Assembly: GCF_006874465.1 (NCBI RefSeq) | Contig: NZ_VIRL01000002.1 | Location: forward strand, 328,092-392,091 | Length of the DNA: 64,000 nucleotides | Direction: 5' to 3' | From: Microbispora bryophytorum | GTDB taxonomy: Bacteria; Actinomycetota; Actinomycetes; Streptosporangiales; Streptosporangiaceae | Shown: in pieces, positions 26,358 to 34,318 of the stretch | How the letters are laid out: every line of letters starts with the position of its first letter | Position numbering within the stretch: the first letter of the stretch is position 1 | Notes under the pieces: generated by a model | Told to the model about the DNA's origin: nothing | Seen by the model: only the letters and a program-made list of their open reading frames with translations | The model's database searches: none | Program-made: the position numbers and the translations under genes

Positions 26358-26717
26358 ATGTTGCTCACGCTCGATCTCAACGATCCGCGGCCCCTGCACG
26401 AACAGGTGGCCGTCGCCATCAGGCGCGCGATCGAGGCCGGGGACATCGCCCCCGGCGATCGGCTGCCGCCCGCCCGCGACCTGGCCCACGCGCTGGGCGT
26501 CAACGCGAACACGGTGCTGCGCTCGCTGCGCGACCTGCGGGACGAGGGCCTGCTGGAGTTCCGCCGCGGGCGCGGCGTGTCGGTGCTGCGGCGGCCGGAC
26601 GGCCGCGCGGCGCTCAGGACGCGTGCGCGCGATCTGCTCGACGAGGCCGCCAGGTATGGCCTCACCGCCGGCGACGTCGTCGCTCTCATCACGGACCTCA
26701 GTGAGGAAATGGCATGA
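26358..26717 (+). CDS. GntR regulator, YtrA subfamily
   Basis: This 119-residue regulator has only the winged helix (PRPLHEQVAVAIRRAIEAGDIAPGDRLPPARDLAHALGVNANTVLRSLRDLRDEGLLEFRRGRGVSV, described here as residues about 11-75) and a short helical tail. That is the YtrA subfamily, which lacks a ligand domain and usually controls an adjacent membrane-protein or ABC operon. It overlaps the next gene by ATGA and stands at the head of a three-gene operon. The operators at 26302-26317 and 26339-26355 fit autoregulation. No strong ribosome-binding site precedes the ATG. Confidence 0.9.
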   Translation: MLLTLDLNDPRPLHEQVAVAIRRAIEAGDIAPGDRLPPARDLAHALGVNANTVLRSLRDLRDEGLLEFRRGRGVSVLRRPDGRAALRTRARDLLDEAARYGLTAGDVVALITDLSEEMA

Positions 26718-27727
26718 CCGACCCGCGCGACACCTCCGCAACCGGCTTCCGCACCCGATTCCTGCCGGCCGCCGCGGCCTGGGCCGTCCTGGTCGCCGCC
26801 GTGCTCGTGGCGGTGCCGCTCGTGCTCGCCGGCCGCCTGCCGGACCCGCTGGCCACTCATTGGGGGCCGTCCGGGCGGCCCGACGGCTCGATGTCATTCG
26901 CCGCCTTCGCGCTCTTTCCGGTCGTGCTGTGGGTCGCCGTCGCGGGGATCGGCATCGGCGTCGCGGCGCGCGCTCGCACGTTGGTCCGCCGGGCGCCGCG
27001 CGCCTTCTACTGCGCCGGGCTGGCCTGGGCGGGCGGGCTCCTGATCACCACGCAGGCGTTCACGGTCGCCGCCAACCTCGACCGCGGCGACTGGACCCGC
27101 GCGGCGGGCATGACCTGGCAGGTCGCGGTGGTCGTCGTCGCGCCGATCGCGCTCGGGGCGCTGGGCTGGCTCGCCGGCCGCCGCGGCCCGGACGCCTCCC
27201 CGGCGCCGCCGCCGGCGGAACCGGTGATCGACCTCAGTCCGGGAAAGCGGCCGGTGTGGGTCTCCACCGCCACCGCGCCGTGGGCGTCCTGGCTCACGCT
27301 CGTGGCGCTCGCCGCCGCGGTGGTCATCGCGGCCGCGGCCCGGTCCGGCCTGATCCGCGACGGGTGGGGCGCCGTGGTGCCTCTGGCCCTGACGGGCGTG
27401 GTCGGCGCGGTGCTGTCGTCGGTATCGGTGCGGGTCGTCCCCGAATCGCTGACGGTGTCGGTCGGCCCGCTGCGGTGGCCCTTGCGCAGGGTGCGTCTCG
27501 ACCGTGTGGAGCGGGCGTGGGTGGAGGAGCGGTATCCGGCGCAGGTGGGCGGCTGGGGCTACCGAGGGCTCCCCGGACGGGCCACGATCATGATCCGCGG
27601 CGGCGAGTGCCTGGTCGTCAGGTACACCTCCGGCGGTGAGCTGGGGATCACGGTGGACGACGCCGCCGCGGGCGCCGCCCTGCTCAACGCCCTCATCGCC
27701 CGGCAGCACCCCTCCGTCGAAAGGTGA
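26714..27727 (+). CDS. DUF1648 membrane protein
   Basis: This 337-residue integral membrane protein starts with the DUF1648 pattern (LAGRLPDPLATHWGPSGRPDGSMS, about residues 40-64), flanked by helices AAAAWAVLVAAVLVAVPLVLA and FALFPVVLWVAVAGIGIGV. Four more hydrophobic segments follow, with a C-terminal soluble part (TIMIRGGECLVVRYTSGGELGI) that resembles a PH-like domain. SdpI-type immunity proteins carry a DUF1648 domain, but this longer architecture is only distantly related. GAGGAA precedes the ATG at 26714. Gene order GntR-DUF1648-CPBP suggests a regulated envelope or immunity role. Confidence 0.8.
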   Translation: MTDPRDTSATGFRTRFLPAAAAWAVLVAAVLVAVPLVLAGRLPDPLATHWGPSGRPDGSMSFAAFALFPVVLWVAVAGIGIGVAARARTLVRRAPRAFYCAGLAWAGGLLITTQAFTVAANLDRGDWTRAAGMTWQVAVVVVAPIALGALGWLAGRRGPDASPAPPPAEPVIDLSPGKRPVWVSTATAPWASWLTLVALAAAVVIAAAARSGLIRDGWGAVVPLALTGVVGAVLSSVSVRVVPESLTVSVGPLRWPLRRVRLDRVERAWVEERYPAQVGGWGYRGLPGRATIMIRGGECLVVRYTSGGELGITVDDAAAGAALLNALIARQHPSVER

Positions 27728-28713
27728 TGAGCGTGATCCGGCGCAACGCCGATGTCTGCCTGTTCCTCCTCGTCGCGTTCGGGGCCTCGTGGCTGATCGC
27801 GCTGCCCCTGTGGACGGGACCGGTCAGCCCGTCCGCCTTCCAGCTCCTCGGCATCCCGATCATGTTCACGCCGTCCCTGGGCGTACTGGCCGTGTGGCTC
27901 ACCCGGCGGCGCGGCACGCCGCTGCGGGAATGGGCGCGGGCGACCGGGCTCACGCTCGGACCGGACCGGGGCACGACGGCCCCGCTCCTGGTGGCGGCGC
28001 TGCTCGGCGTGCCGCTTCTCGTGGCCGTCGCCCTCCTGGTGAGCGCCGCCGTCGGCGTCGTGAGCCTCGACTTCGCCGGGCTGAGCCTGTTCCGCGCGCA
28101 GCTGGGCGCGGCAGCCGACAAGGTGCCGCTGGACCCGCGGGTCCTGTACGTCGTGCAGGTCGTGCAGGCCGTGCTGATCGCCCCGTTCATCAACGCGATC
28201 CCCGCGTTCGGAGAGGAGTGGGGCTGGCGGGGCTGGCTGCTGCCGCGCCTGCTCGGCGACCCGGCGGTCGCCCCCGTGCCGGCGGTCTCGCCGATGCCGG
28301 GCGTCTCGCCCGAGCCGGCGGGAGTGCCCGGCCCGGGGGAGCGGCGGCCCGCCCGGGTGTGGCCGGCGATGGTGCTGTCCGGCGTGATCTGGGGTCTGTG
28401 GCACGCGCCGCTCACGTTGAAGGGCTACAACTACCCGGAGCTCGGCGCCTGGGCGGCGGTGTTGTTCGTCGGCTTCTGCGTCATCTTCGGGGCGCTGCTC
28501 GGCTGGATGCGGCTGCGGTCCCGCAGCGTGTGGCCCGCGGTCATCGCACACGGCTCGCTGAACGCCGTGGCGGGCCTGGCGCTGCTCCTCGGCGACACGG
28601 CCGCCCCGCCGAACGCGGCGCTCGCCGGGATCACCGGGGTCGTCGGCTGGGTGCTGCTCGCGGCCGCCGTCCTCGTCGCCTACCGGCTGCGTCCCGTCAC
28701 CGCGCCGCGCTGA
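27727..28713 (+). CDS. CPBP family intramembrane protease
   Basis: This 328-residue membrane protein is of the CPBP/Abi (type II CAAX-prenyl protease-like) family. Motif 1 is EEWGWRGWLLPRLL (paired Glu and Arg), motif 2 is GLWHAPLTLKG (His), and motif 3 is VIAHGSLNAVAG (His and Asn), all intact, so it may be catalytic. Eight hydrophobic stretches are visible. Bacterial relatives process or protect against bacteriocin-like peptides or regulate membrane proteins. The start overlaps the DUF1648 stop (GTGATG), ATG at 27727 or GTG at 27724. A 45-residue Pro-rich loop (PGVSPEPAGVPGPGERR) separates motifs 1 and 2. Confidence 0.85.
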   Translation: MSVIRRNADVCLFLLVAFGASWLIALPLWTGPVSPSAFQLLGIPIMFTPSLGVLAVWLTRRRGTPLREWARATGLTLGPDRGTTAPLLVAALLGVPLLVAVALLVSAAVGVVSLDFAGLSLFRAQLGAAADKVPLDPRVLYVVQVVQAVLIAPFINAIPAFGEEWGWRGWLLPRLLGDPAVAPVPAVSPMPGVSPEPAGVPGPGERRPARVWPAMVLSGVIWGLWHAPLTLKGYNYPELGAWAAVLFVGFCVIFGALLGWMRLRSRSVWPAVIAHGSLNAVAGLALLLGDTAAPPNAALAGITGVVGWVLLAAAVLVAYRLRPVTAPR

Positions 28714-28731
28714 GCCGCCTGTTCGCGAGGG

Positions 28732-29661
28732 TCACATCAGCAGGACGGCGGTCAGCAGCGTGACCGTCGTGGCCGTCTCCACCAGGGCGCCGAGCACGTC
28801 GCCCGTGACGCCGCCCAGCCGCCGTACGGCCCGGCGGCGCAGCAGCGCGGCGGCCCCCAGTCCGGCGGCCATCGCCAGCAGCAGCCCGGCCACCGTGATC
28901 AGGTACGGATCGGCCGCCAGGTGGTGCAGCACCCCGGCGGGCCGCACGTCCGGGCCAGAGGTGTACCCGGTCACCTCGGAGTAGGTGACCAGCGCGGGAT
29001 GAGGGCGGTCGAAGGGGTTCGACAGACCGGACGGCCGGCAGTAGTCCAGCAGCGACGGACCGGCGGCCTCCGCGAGAGCGAGCACGGCGACCACGGCGGC
29101 GGTCGCGAGGGTGGCCCCGATCGCGGCACCCCGCCGTACGGTGCCGGCGACGAGCGCGCCGAGGCCGGTGGGCCGGGCGGCGGGCACGCCCCCGCGGCAC
29201 GCCCACGTGACGGCCAGCCTGCCGGTCGCCGCCGCCGTCACCAGCGCGGCCCAGGCGGCCGTGCCGTCCCGCGACAGCGCGGCCACCTGCACGAGCAGGG
29301 CGATCACGATGGTGACGACCCCGAACGGGCCGATGTCGGAGCGCTTCATCACCTCCAACGCGCCGTCGGCCGGCCTGCCGCTGCCGAACCCGTCGGCCAG
29401 GTCCGCGAGGCCGTCCAGATGCAGGGCCCGGGTCAGCCAGGCCAGCGCCGCCACCGCGAGGACGGCGCCGAGCAGCGGCGAGCCCGACACCGCGCCGGCG
29501 ACCGCGAGCACCACGGCGGCGGCCAGGCCGAGGAGCAGGCCGACGAACGGCGCCAGCGACATGGCGCGTCCCGCCACGGCGCGGTCGACCTCCACCGGCC
29601 GTACGGGGAAGACGGTGAGGGTCCCGACCGCGAGCCGCCAGGCCGCGCCGGGGCCGCTCAT
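28732..29661 (-). CDS. cobS: Adenosylcobinamide-GDP ribazoletransferase
   Basis: CobS joins alpha-ribazole to adenosylcobinamide-GDP, the last step of nucleotide-loop assembly in cobalamin synthesis; it is an integral membrane enzyme. The 309-residue protein has LTVFPVRP at the N terminus and HLDGLADLADGFGSGRPADGALEVMKRSDIGPFG (in outline, about 81-114), the family's hallmark. The C-terminal LRRRAVRRLGGVTGDVLGA is also typical. A family-atypical insert, about 55 residues rich in Pro and Tyr (SLLDYCRPSGLSNPFDRP...), lies near residues 202-256. It is encoded about 120 bp after cobU. No cobT lies between them. Confidence 0.92.
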   Translation of the reverse strand: MSGPGAAWRLAVGTLTVFPVRPVEVDRAVAGRAMSLAPFVGLLLGLAAAVVLAVAGAVSGSPLLGAVLAVAALAWLTRALHLDGLADLADGFGSGRPADGALEVMKRSDIGPFGVVTIVIALLVQVAALSRDGTAAWAALVTAAATGRLAVTWACRGGVPAARPTGLGALVAGTVRRGAAIGATLATAAVVAVLALAEAAGPSLLDYCRPSGLSNPFDRPHPALVTYSEVTGYTSGPDVRPAGVLHHLAADPYLITVAGLLLAMAAGLGAAALLRRRAVRRLGGVTGDVLGALVETATTVTLLTAVLLM

Positions 29662-29716
29662 GCCGGCTCCTTGCCTGGCGGCTCACGGTCGCATGAGCGG
29701 ATCACCCTGTGCTTGC

Positions 29717-29774
29717 CGATCTGCTCGCTTCGCTCGCTCATGCGGGAGGGTTCGTGGGGCACGAGGGCAGATCG
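29717..29774. repeat. 8-bp inverted repeat between cobU and cobS
   Basis: CGATCTGC (29717-29724) and GCAGATCG (29767-29774) are exact complements separated by 42 bases that include CGCTTCGCTCGCTC direct repeats. It may fold in the cobU-cobS transcript, weakly ending or protecting it; no U-tract follows. Confidence 0.45.
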
Positions 29775-29780
29775 TAGTTC

Positions 29781-30842
29781 TCACAGGGGCAACGGGACGA
29801 CCCGCCCGGAGACCACCAGGGCGACGTCCTCGGACTCGCGGGCGAGTGCCTGGTTGAGGCGGCCGAGCGCGTCGCGGAACAGCCGTCCGGCGGGCGTGGC
29901 CGGGATCACCCCGAGGCCCACCTCGTCGGTCACCGCCACCACCCGGGCGCGGGTGCCGCGCCAGGCGGCCGTCAGCGCGTCGCACCGCTCTGCCACCCGG
30001 TCGAGGGCGGCGCGATGGCTGGCCGCGGGCGTGCCGTCCGGCCAGGCGGCGCACTCGTCGAACACGGCGGCGAGCCAGGTGCCGATCCCGTCGATGAGCG
30101 ACGTCCCCGGACCGCCGGACAGGACGGACGCGAGGTCGGTCGTCTCCACGGTCCGCCAGTGCGCCGGGCGCCGTTCACGGTGGGCGCGCACACGGGCGAG
30201 CCAGGCCGGGTCGTCACCGCCCGAGGGCCCGGTGGCGACATAGGTCACCTCGGGTTCGGCGGCCAGGCGGAGCTCGGCCTCCTCGGACTTGCCGGACCGC
30301 GACCCGCCCAGCAGCAGCGTCCGGCGTGGCCGCACCCACGGCGCCGCCTCCACGCTCGCCGCCCGCACGCTCGCCGTGTCCACGACGGTTTCGTCGGGGA
30401 CGGCCGTCGCGCCCCAGAATCCCAGGCGGCGGGCCAGCTCGCTCTCCGCCGGGACCCGGTGGCCGAGGTGCACCGCGATGATCGGTGTCGCGGGCGTGAC
30501 CCGTCCGCGGCGGCGCAGGTCGCCCAGCCGCTCCGGCCGGTCGGGCAGGTCCATGAGCACCACGTCGAAGGGCGCGTCCGCGTCCCGCGCGGGAGAGCCG
30601 GTGGCGGGTCCCACGGCGTACAGCAGGCGATCGCCGCCGGGCCCGGTGACCTCGCACCCGTCGGCCGTCCGGCGGATCACGTACCCGGCGGGCGGGCGGG
30701 CGTCCGTGAGCCGTACGCGGCCGTCGAGCACGATGGAGGCCGGACGCCGGTGGCCGGGGGCGAGCCGGCCGCAGGACGCGCAGGGACAGCCGGGGACGGG
30801 CCAGCCCTCCGGGCCGCCGGTTCCCTCCAGGCGGATCTCCAT
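29781..30842 (-). CDS. cobU: Adenosylcobinamide kinase/GMP transferase with N-terminal extension
   Basis: CobU phosphorylates adenosylcobinamide and adds GMP to it. The C-terminal half (from about residue 173) is the standard CobU: LLLGGSRSGKSEEAE with a P-loop at 179-186, VTYVATGP, HRERRPAHWRTVE with the GMP-accepting His region, and TDEVGLGVIPATPAGR. The first 170 residues are unusual. They begin MEIRLEGTGGPEGWPVPGCPCASCGR, like PqqB-type metallo-beta-lactamase folds, but the HxHxDH metal motif is missing; AVHLGHRVPAESELARRLGFWG recalls the C-terminal end of that domain. Such fusions occur in other actinomycetes. It is divergent from the small gene at 31004. Confidence 0.88.
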   Translation of the reverse strand: MEIRLEGTGGPEGWPVPGCPCASCGRLAPGHRRPASIVLDGRVRLTDARPPAGYVIRRTADGCEVTGPGGDRLLYAVGPATGSPARDADAPFDVVLMDLPDRPERLGDLRRRGRVTPATPIIAVHLGHRVPAESELARRLGFWGATAVPDETVVDTASVRAASVEAAPWVRPRRTLLLGGSRSGKSEEAELRLAAEPEVTYVATGPSGGDDPAWLARVRAHRERRPAHWRTVETTDLASVLSGGPGTSLIDGIGTWLAAVFDECAAWPDGTPAASHRAALDRVAERCDALTAAWRGTRARVVAVTDEVGLGVIPATPAGRLFRDALGRLNQALARESEDVALVVSGRVVPLPL

Positions 30843-31003
30843 GCCGCTGCCTTTCCGCGTCCGTGTCGCCGGGCGCCCCGCGCCGGCGGGGGAGTGGACG
30901 CCGGGAAGAGAGGATAGGGTCCGGCTGCACGGTCGTTGTGCCGCACCGGCCCTGGCGTGAAGTCCCGCGCGGGGGCCGCGAGGAACCGAAGGAGCGGGTG
31001 CGG

Positions 31004-31210
31004 ATGATTTGGCGGTGGCGTTACGAGGACGCGAACGGCGGCGAGGTCACGGACCGGCCGCTGCCCCGGGAGATCTTCTCCAGCCAGTCGGACGCGGAGT
31101 CGTGGCTGGGGGAGAGCTGGCGCGAGCTGCTCGAGGCCGGTGTCGAGCAGGTCACGCTCATGGAGGACGAGCGGGTCGAATACTCGGGGATGTCCCTGCG
31201 CGCCGAATGA
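31004..31210 (+). CDS. Small conserved hypothetical protein
   Basis: This 68-residue acidic protein begins IWRWRYEDANGGEV and ends DERVEYSGMSLRAE. No named family is recognised, but such proteins with a WRWRYED opening are seen elsewhere in actinomycetes. A predominantly helical middle (SDAESWLGESWRELLEAGVEQV) suggests a compact alpha/beta protein. GAAGGAG stands nine bases before the ATG; a GTG at 30998 would add two residues. Divergent from cobU, and convergent with the aldo/keto reductase. Confidence 0.65.
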   Translation: MIWRWRYEDANGGEVTDRPLPREIFSSQSDAESWLGESWRELLEAGVEQVTLMEDERVEYSGMSLRAE

Positions 31211-31263
31211 GCCGGGCGGGGGCCGGGACCGCGACGAGCGCGGTGCCGACCCCCGTGACGACA

Positions 31264-31281
31264 CCGGTCCGGCAGGACCGG
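31264..31281. terminator. Weak hairpin CCGGTCC/GGACCGG
   Basis: Seven-base arms around loop GGCA in the gap between converging genes, with no U-tract. It may end transcripts of either gene. Confidence 0.4.
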
Positions 31282-31289
31282 CGACGGTG

Positions 31290-32288
31290 TCAGGGACGCG
31301 TGGGCGGGCTGACGGTCTTGGCCGGGTCACGCTCGACGACCGGGCCGAGCACGTCGTCGATCTTCTTGAGCACCTCGGCGTCGAGCTTCACGCCCGCGGC
31401 CTTGACGTTGTCGCGCACCTGCTCGGGCTTGGTGGCCCCGATGATGGCCGACGACACGTTCGGGTTCTGCAGCACCCACGCCACGGCGAGCTGGGCCATC
31501 GAGAGCCCGAGGTCGGCCGCGATCGGCTTGAGGTCCTGCACCCGGCGCAGCAGCTCGTCGTCCATCAGCCGGCCGATGAAGCCCGAACCGGACGGGTCGG
31601 TGGCGCGGGATCCGGCCGGCGGCGGCTGGCCGGGCAGGTACTTGCCGGTGAGCACACCCTGCGCGATCGGCGACCAGACGATCTGGCCCAGGCCCTCCTT
31701 CTCGCACAACGGCACGACCTCGGCCTCTATGACCCGCCAGAGCATCGAGTACTGCGGCTGATTGGACACCAGCCGGTCGAAGCCCATCTCGTCGGCGATC
31801 TTCAGGGCCCTGGCGATCTGGTCGGCCGACCACTCGCTGACGCCGACGTACAGCACCTTGCCCTGCCGTACGAGGTCGTCGAAGGCCCGCAGGGTCTCCT
31901 CCAGCGGCGTCTCCGCGTCGTAGCGGTGCGCCTGGTAGAGGTCGACGTAGTCGGTCTGCAGCCGCCGGAGCGACCCGTTGATCGACTCAGTGATGTGCTT
32001 GCGGGACAGCCCGCGGTCGTTCTTGCCCTCCCCGGTCGGCCAGTAGACCTTGGTGAAGATCTCCAGCGACTCGCGGCGCACGCCCTTCAGCGCCCGGCCG
32101 AGGACGTCCTCGGCCCTGGTCCCGGCGTAGACGTCGGCGGTGTCGAAGGTCGTGACGCCCTCGTCGAGAGCCGCTCGGACGCACTCGACGGCGGCGTCCT
32201 CCTCCACCTGCGACCCATGGGTGATCCAGTTGCCGTAGCTGATCTCGCTGACCATGAGGCCACTGCGGCCAAGATGACGGTATTCCAT
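31290..32288 (-). CDS. Aldo/keto reductase
   Basis: This 332-residue NADPH-dependent oxidoreductase is of the aldo/keto reductase superfamily, closest in pattern to the voltage-gated potassium channel beta-subunit-like group (YghZ-type). The catalytic set is visible: FDTADVYAG (Asp and Tyr), FTKVYWP (Lys) and YQAHRYD (His). The cofactor loop VWSPIAQGVLTGKYLPG and the C-terminal AIIGATKPEQVRDN are typical. The natural substrate is unknown; aldehyde detoxification is a plausible role. Divergent from the SUKH-like gene at 32352. Confidence 0.9.
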   Translation of the reverse strand: MEYRHLGRSGLMVSEISYGNWITHGSQVEEDAAVECVRAALDEGVTTFDTADVYAGTRAEDVLGRALKGVRRESLEIFTKVYWPTGEGKNDRGLSRKHITESINGSLRRLQTDYVDLYQAHRYDAETPLEETLRAFDDLVRQGKVLYVGVSEWSADQIARALKIADEMGFDRLVSNQPQYSMLWRVIEAEVVPLCEKEGLGQIVWSPIAQGVLTGKYLPGQPPPAGSRATDPSGSGFIGRLMDDELLRRVQDLKPIAADLGLSMAQLAVAWVLQNPNVSSAIIGATKPEQVRDNVKAAGVKLDAEVLKKIDDVLGPVVERDPAKTVSPPTRP

Positions 32289-32351
32289 GGTCCGACCTTA
32301 GGTCATGACATCGCGTCACTCCGCCGGGTGGTTCGCGATAAGGTGCCCGGC

Positions 32352-33467
32352 GTGCGCCGCTTGATCGCTTCTCGCCCTGTACGAGTGGCTCTGGTCGTCG
32401 CGCTGGTCGCCGGTGCGGCCGCCGGACTGGTCGTCGTCGCACGCCGGCGCCGTGCCGCTCCGCAGGCACCGGCCGCTCCGCACCCTGCCCCGCCGGCTTC
32501 GCGGCACCCCGCTCCGCCGGGGGATGCCGGAGACCTGGCCGGGCGCGGCCCCGAGCCCCTGCTCGGATGGCCCACGAGCGAGGACCTCGAGAGGTATGAC
32601 CGGCCGGAGGGCGGCGCGCCGATCGCCCGTCTCCTCGACAGCCTCCCCCGGATCGAGCGGCCGCGCGGGAGGAAGGCGCGCCGCTGGACGGCCGCGCTCG
32701 CCGCGCTCGGCCTGCTCGTGCTCGCGTCGCAGTTGCTGGAGAACGCCGTGTTCCGCCCGCAGGCCGGGACGGCCTCCGGCCGGGCCGCGTACGCGGGCGC
32801 GTACGCCGAACCCGCCACCGCGGTCCCGTCGGCGGATCCGGTCACCGGTGTGCCCGCGGCCCAGCCGCCGCTGCCGTCCCGCGACCCGGCGTGCGCGCTC
32901 AGGAAGACGGGCTCCACGGCCCCGGCCGTGCGGCCGGTCTCCCGGCGCGTGACGGCCGCGGTCAACCGGCAGTGGCGGCGGATGGAGAGGTGGCTGAAGG
33001 CGCACGCGCCGAGGACGTACGCCTCGCTGAACGGCCCGGCCGGTCATGTGCTGCTGGCGAAGGCCGAGGCCCGGCTGGGGAGGCGCATCCCCGACTCGCT
33101 CAGGGCCTCGCTGCTGCGGCACGACGGCGCCCGCGGCCCGGCGGCGTTCCGGTTCTCGTCGAGTTACGAGATCATGGGCGCCCGCGGGCTGGTCTCCTCC
33201 TGGCCCGAGGCCTGCGGGCTGGGCGGAGGCATCCCCTTCGCCTACGACTCCGACTTCGGCGACTATCTCGTGACGAACTCCGCCACCGGCGGCGTGGGCT
33301 CCGCCACCGGCGGCGTGGGCTCGGCCGACTGGGAGATGCCGTACGCCGAGGACGAGTGGTCGTCGTACTACGCGCTGCTCAAGAGCACCGCGGACGCCCT
33401 CGCCGAGGGCGGCCCGGTGGGCGGGTGGGTCCCCGTGGTACGCGAGGGCGTCCTGGAGTGGAAGTGA
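32352..33467 (+). CDS. Membrane-anchored SUKH (SMI1/KNR4)-like protein
   Basis: The 371-residue protein has a transmembrane helix near residues 11-30 (RVALVVALVAGAAAGLVVVA), a Pro-rich linker, a second helix about 112-130 (WTAALAALGLLVLASQLL), another linker, and a C-terminal domain (about 196-353) resembling SUKH. Its signature is AEARLGRRIPDSLRASLLRHDGA, followed by GGIPFAYDSDFGDYLVT and EWSSYYALLKSTADALAEG. SUKH proteins are often immunity proteins to toxins or scaffolds; here no toxin gene is adjacent. A 21-bp exact duplication encodes SATGGVG twice at 310-324. The GTG at 32352 is chosen for AAGG at nine bases; GTG 32343 is in frame. Confidence 0.7.
   Translation: MRRLIASRPVRVALVVALVAGAAAGLVVVARRRRAAPQAPAAPHPAPPASRHPAPPGDAGDLAGRGPEPLLGWPTSEDLERYDRPEGGAPIARLLDSLPRIERPRGRKARRWTAALAALGLLVLASQLLENAVFRPQAGTASGRAAYAGAYAEPATAVPSADPVTGVPAAQPPLPSRDPACALRKTGSTAPAVRPVSRRVTAAVNRQWRRMERWLKAHAPRTYASLNGPAGHVLLAKAEARLGRRIPDSLRASLLRHDGARGPAAFRFSSSYEIMGARGLVSSWPEACGLGGGIPFAYDSDFGDYLVTNSATGGVGSATGGVGSADWEMPYAEDEWSSYYALLKSTADALAEGGPVGGWVPVVREGVLEWK
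33279..33320 (+). repeat. Exact 21-bp tandem duplication in the SUKH-like gene
   Basis: TCCGCCACCGGCGGCGTGGGC occurs twice in a row (33279-33299, 33300-33320), keeping frame and encoding SATGGVG twice. Being identical at every base, it is recent and likely to vary among strains. Confidence 0.95.
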
Positions 33468-33480
33468 GGCGGCCCGGCCC

Positions 33481-33526
33481 AGGCGGCCCAGGTCAGGCAG
33501 CCCGGCTGAGACGGCCCGGGTCAGGC
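33481..33526. repeat. Imperfect 18-bp repeats after the SUKH-like gene
   Basis: AGGCGGCCCAGGTCAGGC (33481-33498) recurs as AGACGGCCCGGGTCAGGC (33509-33526), a 28-bp period. The repeat tract starts about 13 bp past the stop codon. Confidence 0.6.
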
Positions 33527-33537
33527 GGCCGTGCGGG

Positions 33538-34173
33538 TCACTTCTTCGCGCCGGCCGTGTTCTTGAGGGCGACAGGGAGGCCGCCGGGCAGGACGGCCGG
33601 CTTGGGGAAACGCAGGCGGCGCATCTGGGACGAGCGCATCGCCGCGTAGAAGCCCACGCCCTTGAGGTCCTCGCCCGGGAACTTCTCCGCCGCCTCCTTC
33701 TTCACCTTCCCCGCCACGTAGAAGGAGCTCGCCAGCACGAGCACCATCACGACCGGCAGCGACATGGTGTAGACCAGCAGGACGGCCGAGCGGACCGGGA
33801 TCGGGAACGGCACCATTGACAGCAGCATGATGACGAACACGACGGGCAGGAAGTACTGCCCCGGCAGCCGTCGCGAGTCCACCCACTCGCGGGCGAACTT
33901 GCGCACCGGGCCGCGGTCGCGTGCCGGCAGCGCCCGTTCGTCGCCCCGCAGCAGGGCCTCGCGCTGCTTGCTGCGTAGCGTCTTGTCGCGCTCGCGCGAC
34001 AGGCGGTAGGCCTCCTTGCGGTTGGCCGGAGCGGTCACCGGGGAGCGGCGGCGGCCCTGCGCCTCGCTCCGCTTCGGGGTAGGACGACCCTTCCCCGGGG
34101 TGCCGTGGGGCTTAGGATCCTCTACAGGGACGGGGGAGTCCTCCGCGGAGGTCTGGCTGCGACGTCGGAACAC
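33538..34173 (-). CDS. DUF3043 membrane protein
   Basis: This 211-residue protein matches DUF3043, an actinobacterial family of unknown function. The N-terminal half is basic and disordered (GRPTPKRSEAQGRRRSPVTAP), followed by EAYRLSRERDKTLRSKQRE and RDRGPVRKFAREWVDSRRLPGQYFLPVVFVIMLLSMVPFPIPV (in outline), where two membrane helices begin; the second is LLVYTMSLPVVMVLVLASSFYVAG. The C terminus MRSSQMRRLRFPKPAV is typical. It is the probable counterpart of Rv2206. The GTG at 34173 faces the pspA operon with only a 145-bp divergent region. Confidence 0.88.
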   Translation of the reverse strand: MFRRRSQTSAEDSPVPVEDPKPHGTPGKGRPTPKRSEAQGRRRSPVTAPANRKEAYRLSRERDKTLRSKQREALLRGDERALPARDRGPVRKFAREWVDSRRLPGQYFLPVVFVIMLLSMVPFPIPVRSAVLLVYTMSLPVVMVLVLASSFYVAGKVKKEAAEKFPGEDLKGVGFYAAMRSSQMRRLRFPKPAVLPGGLPVALKNTAGAKK

Positions 34174-34194
34174 GTCGCCCAGCCTACCGGGAGT

Positions 34195-34220
34195 GCAACT
34201 TAGTGACGCCCTCGCGCGTT
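34195..34220 (+). promoter_or_regulatory. ECF sigma-type promoter before pspA
   Basis: GCAAC (34195-34199), N17, CGTT (34217-34220) resembles the SigE-type consensus GGAAC-N16/17-CGTT with one mismatch. It stands about 99 bp before the pspA start, fitting envelope-stress control. Confidence 0.4.
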
Positions 34221-34236
34221 ATGCGTAGGGTGAACC

Positions 34237-34255
34237 CAGGCGGCTGCGCCGCCTG
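34237..34255 (+). other. Hairpin in the pspA leader
   Basis: CAGGCGGC and GCCGCCTG form a perfect 8-bp stem around TGC about 64 bp before the pspA start, directly after the proposed promoter. It may stabilise the leader or attenuate transcription. Confidence 0.55.
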
Positions 34256-34318
34256 ACAAGGGGTTTGAGACGGCTGGGATCACCCACGCACAACCTGAGA
34301 AGGGGACGGCCGACGCGC

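Noticed and set aside
30843-31003. Cobalamin riboswitch upstream of cobU
   Set aside because: No B12-box or riboswitch core is visible in the divergent gap.
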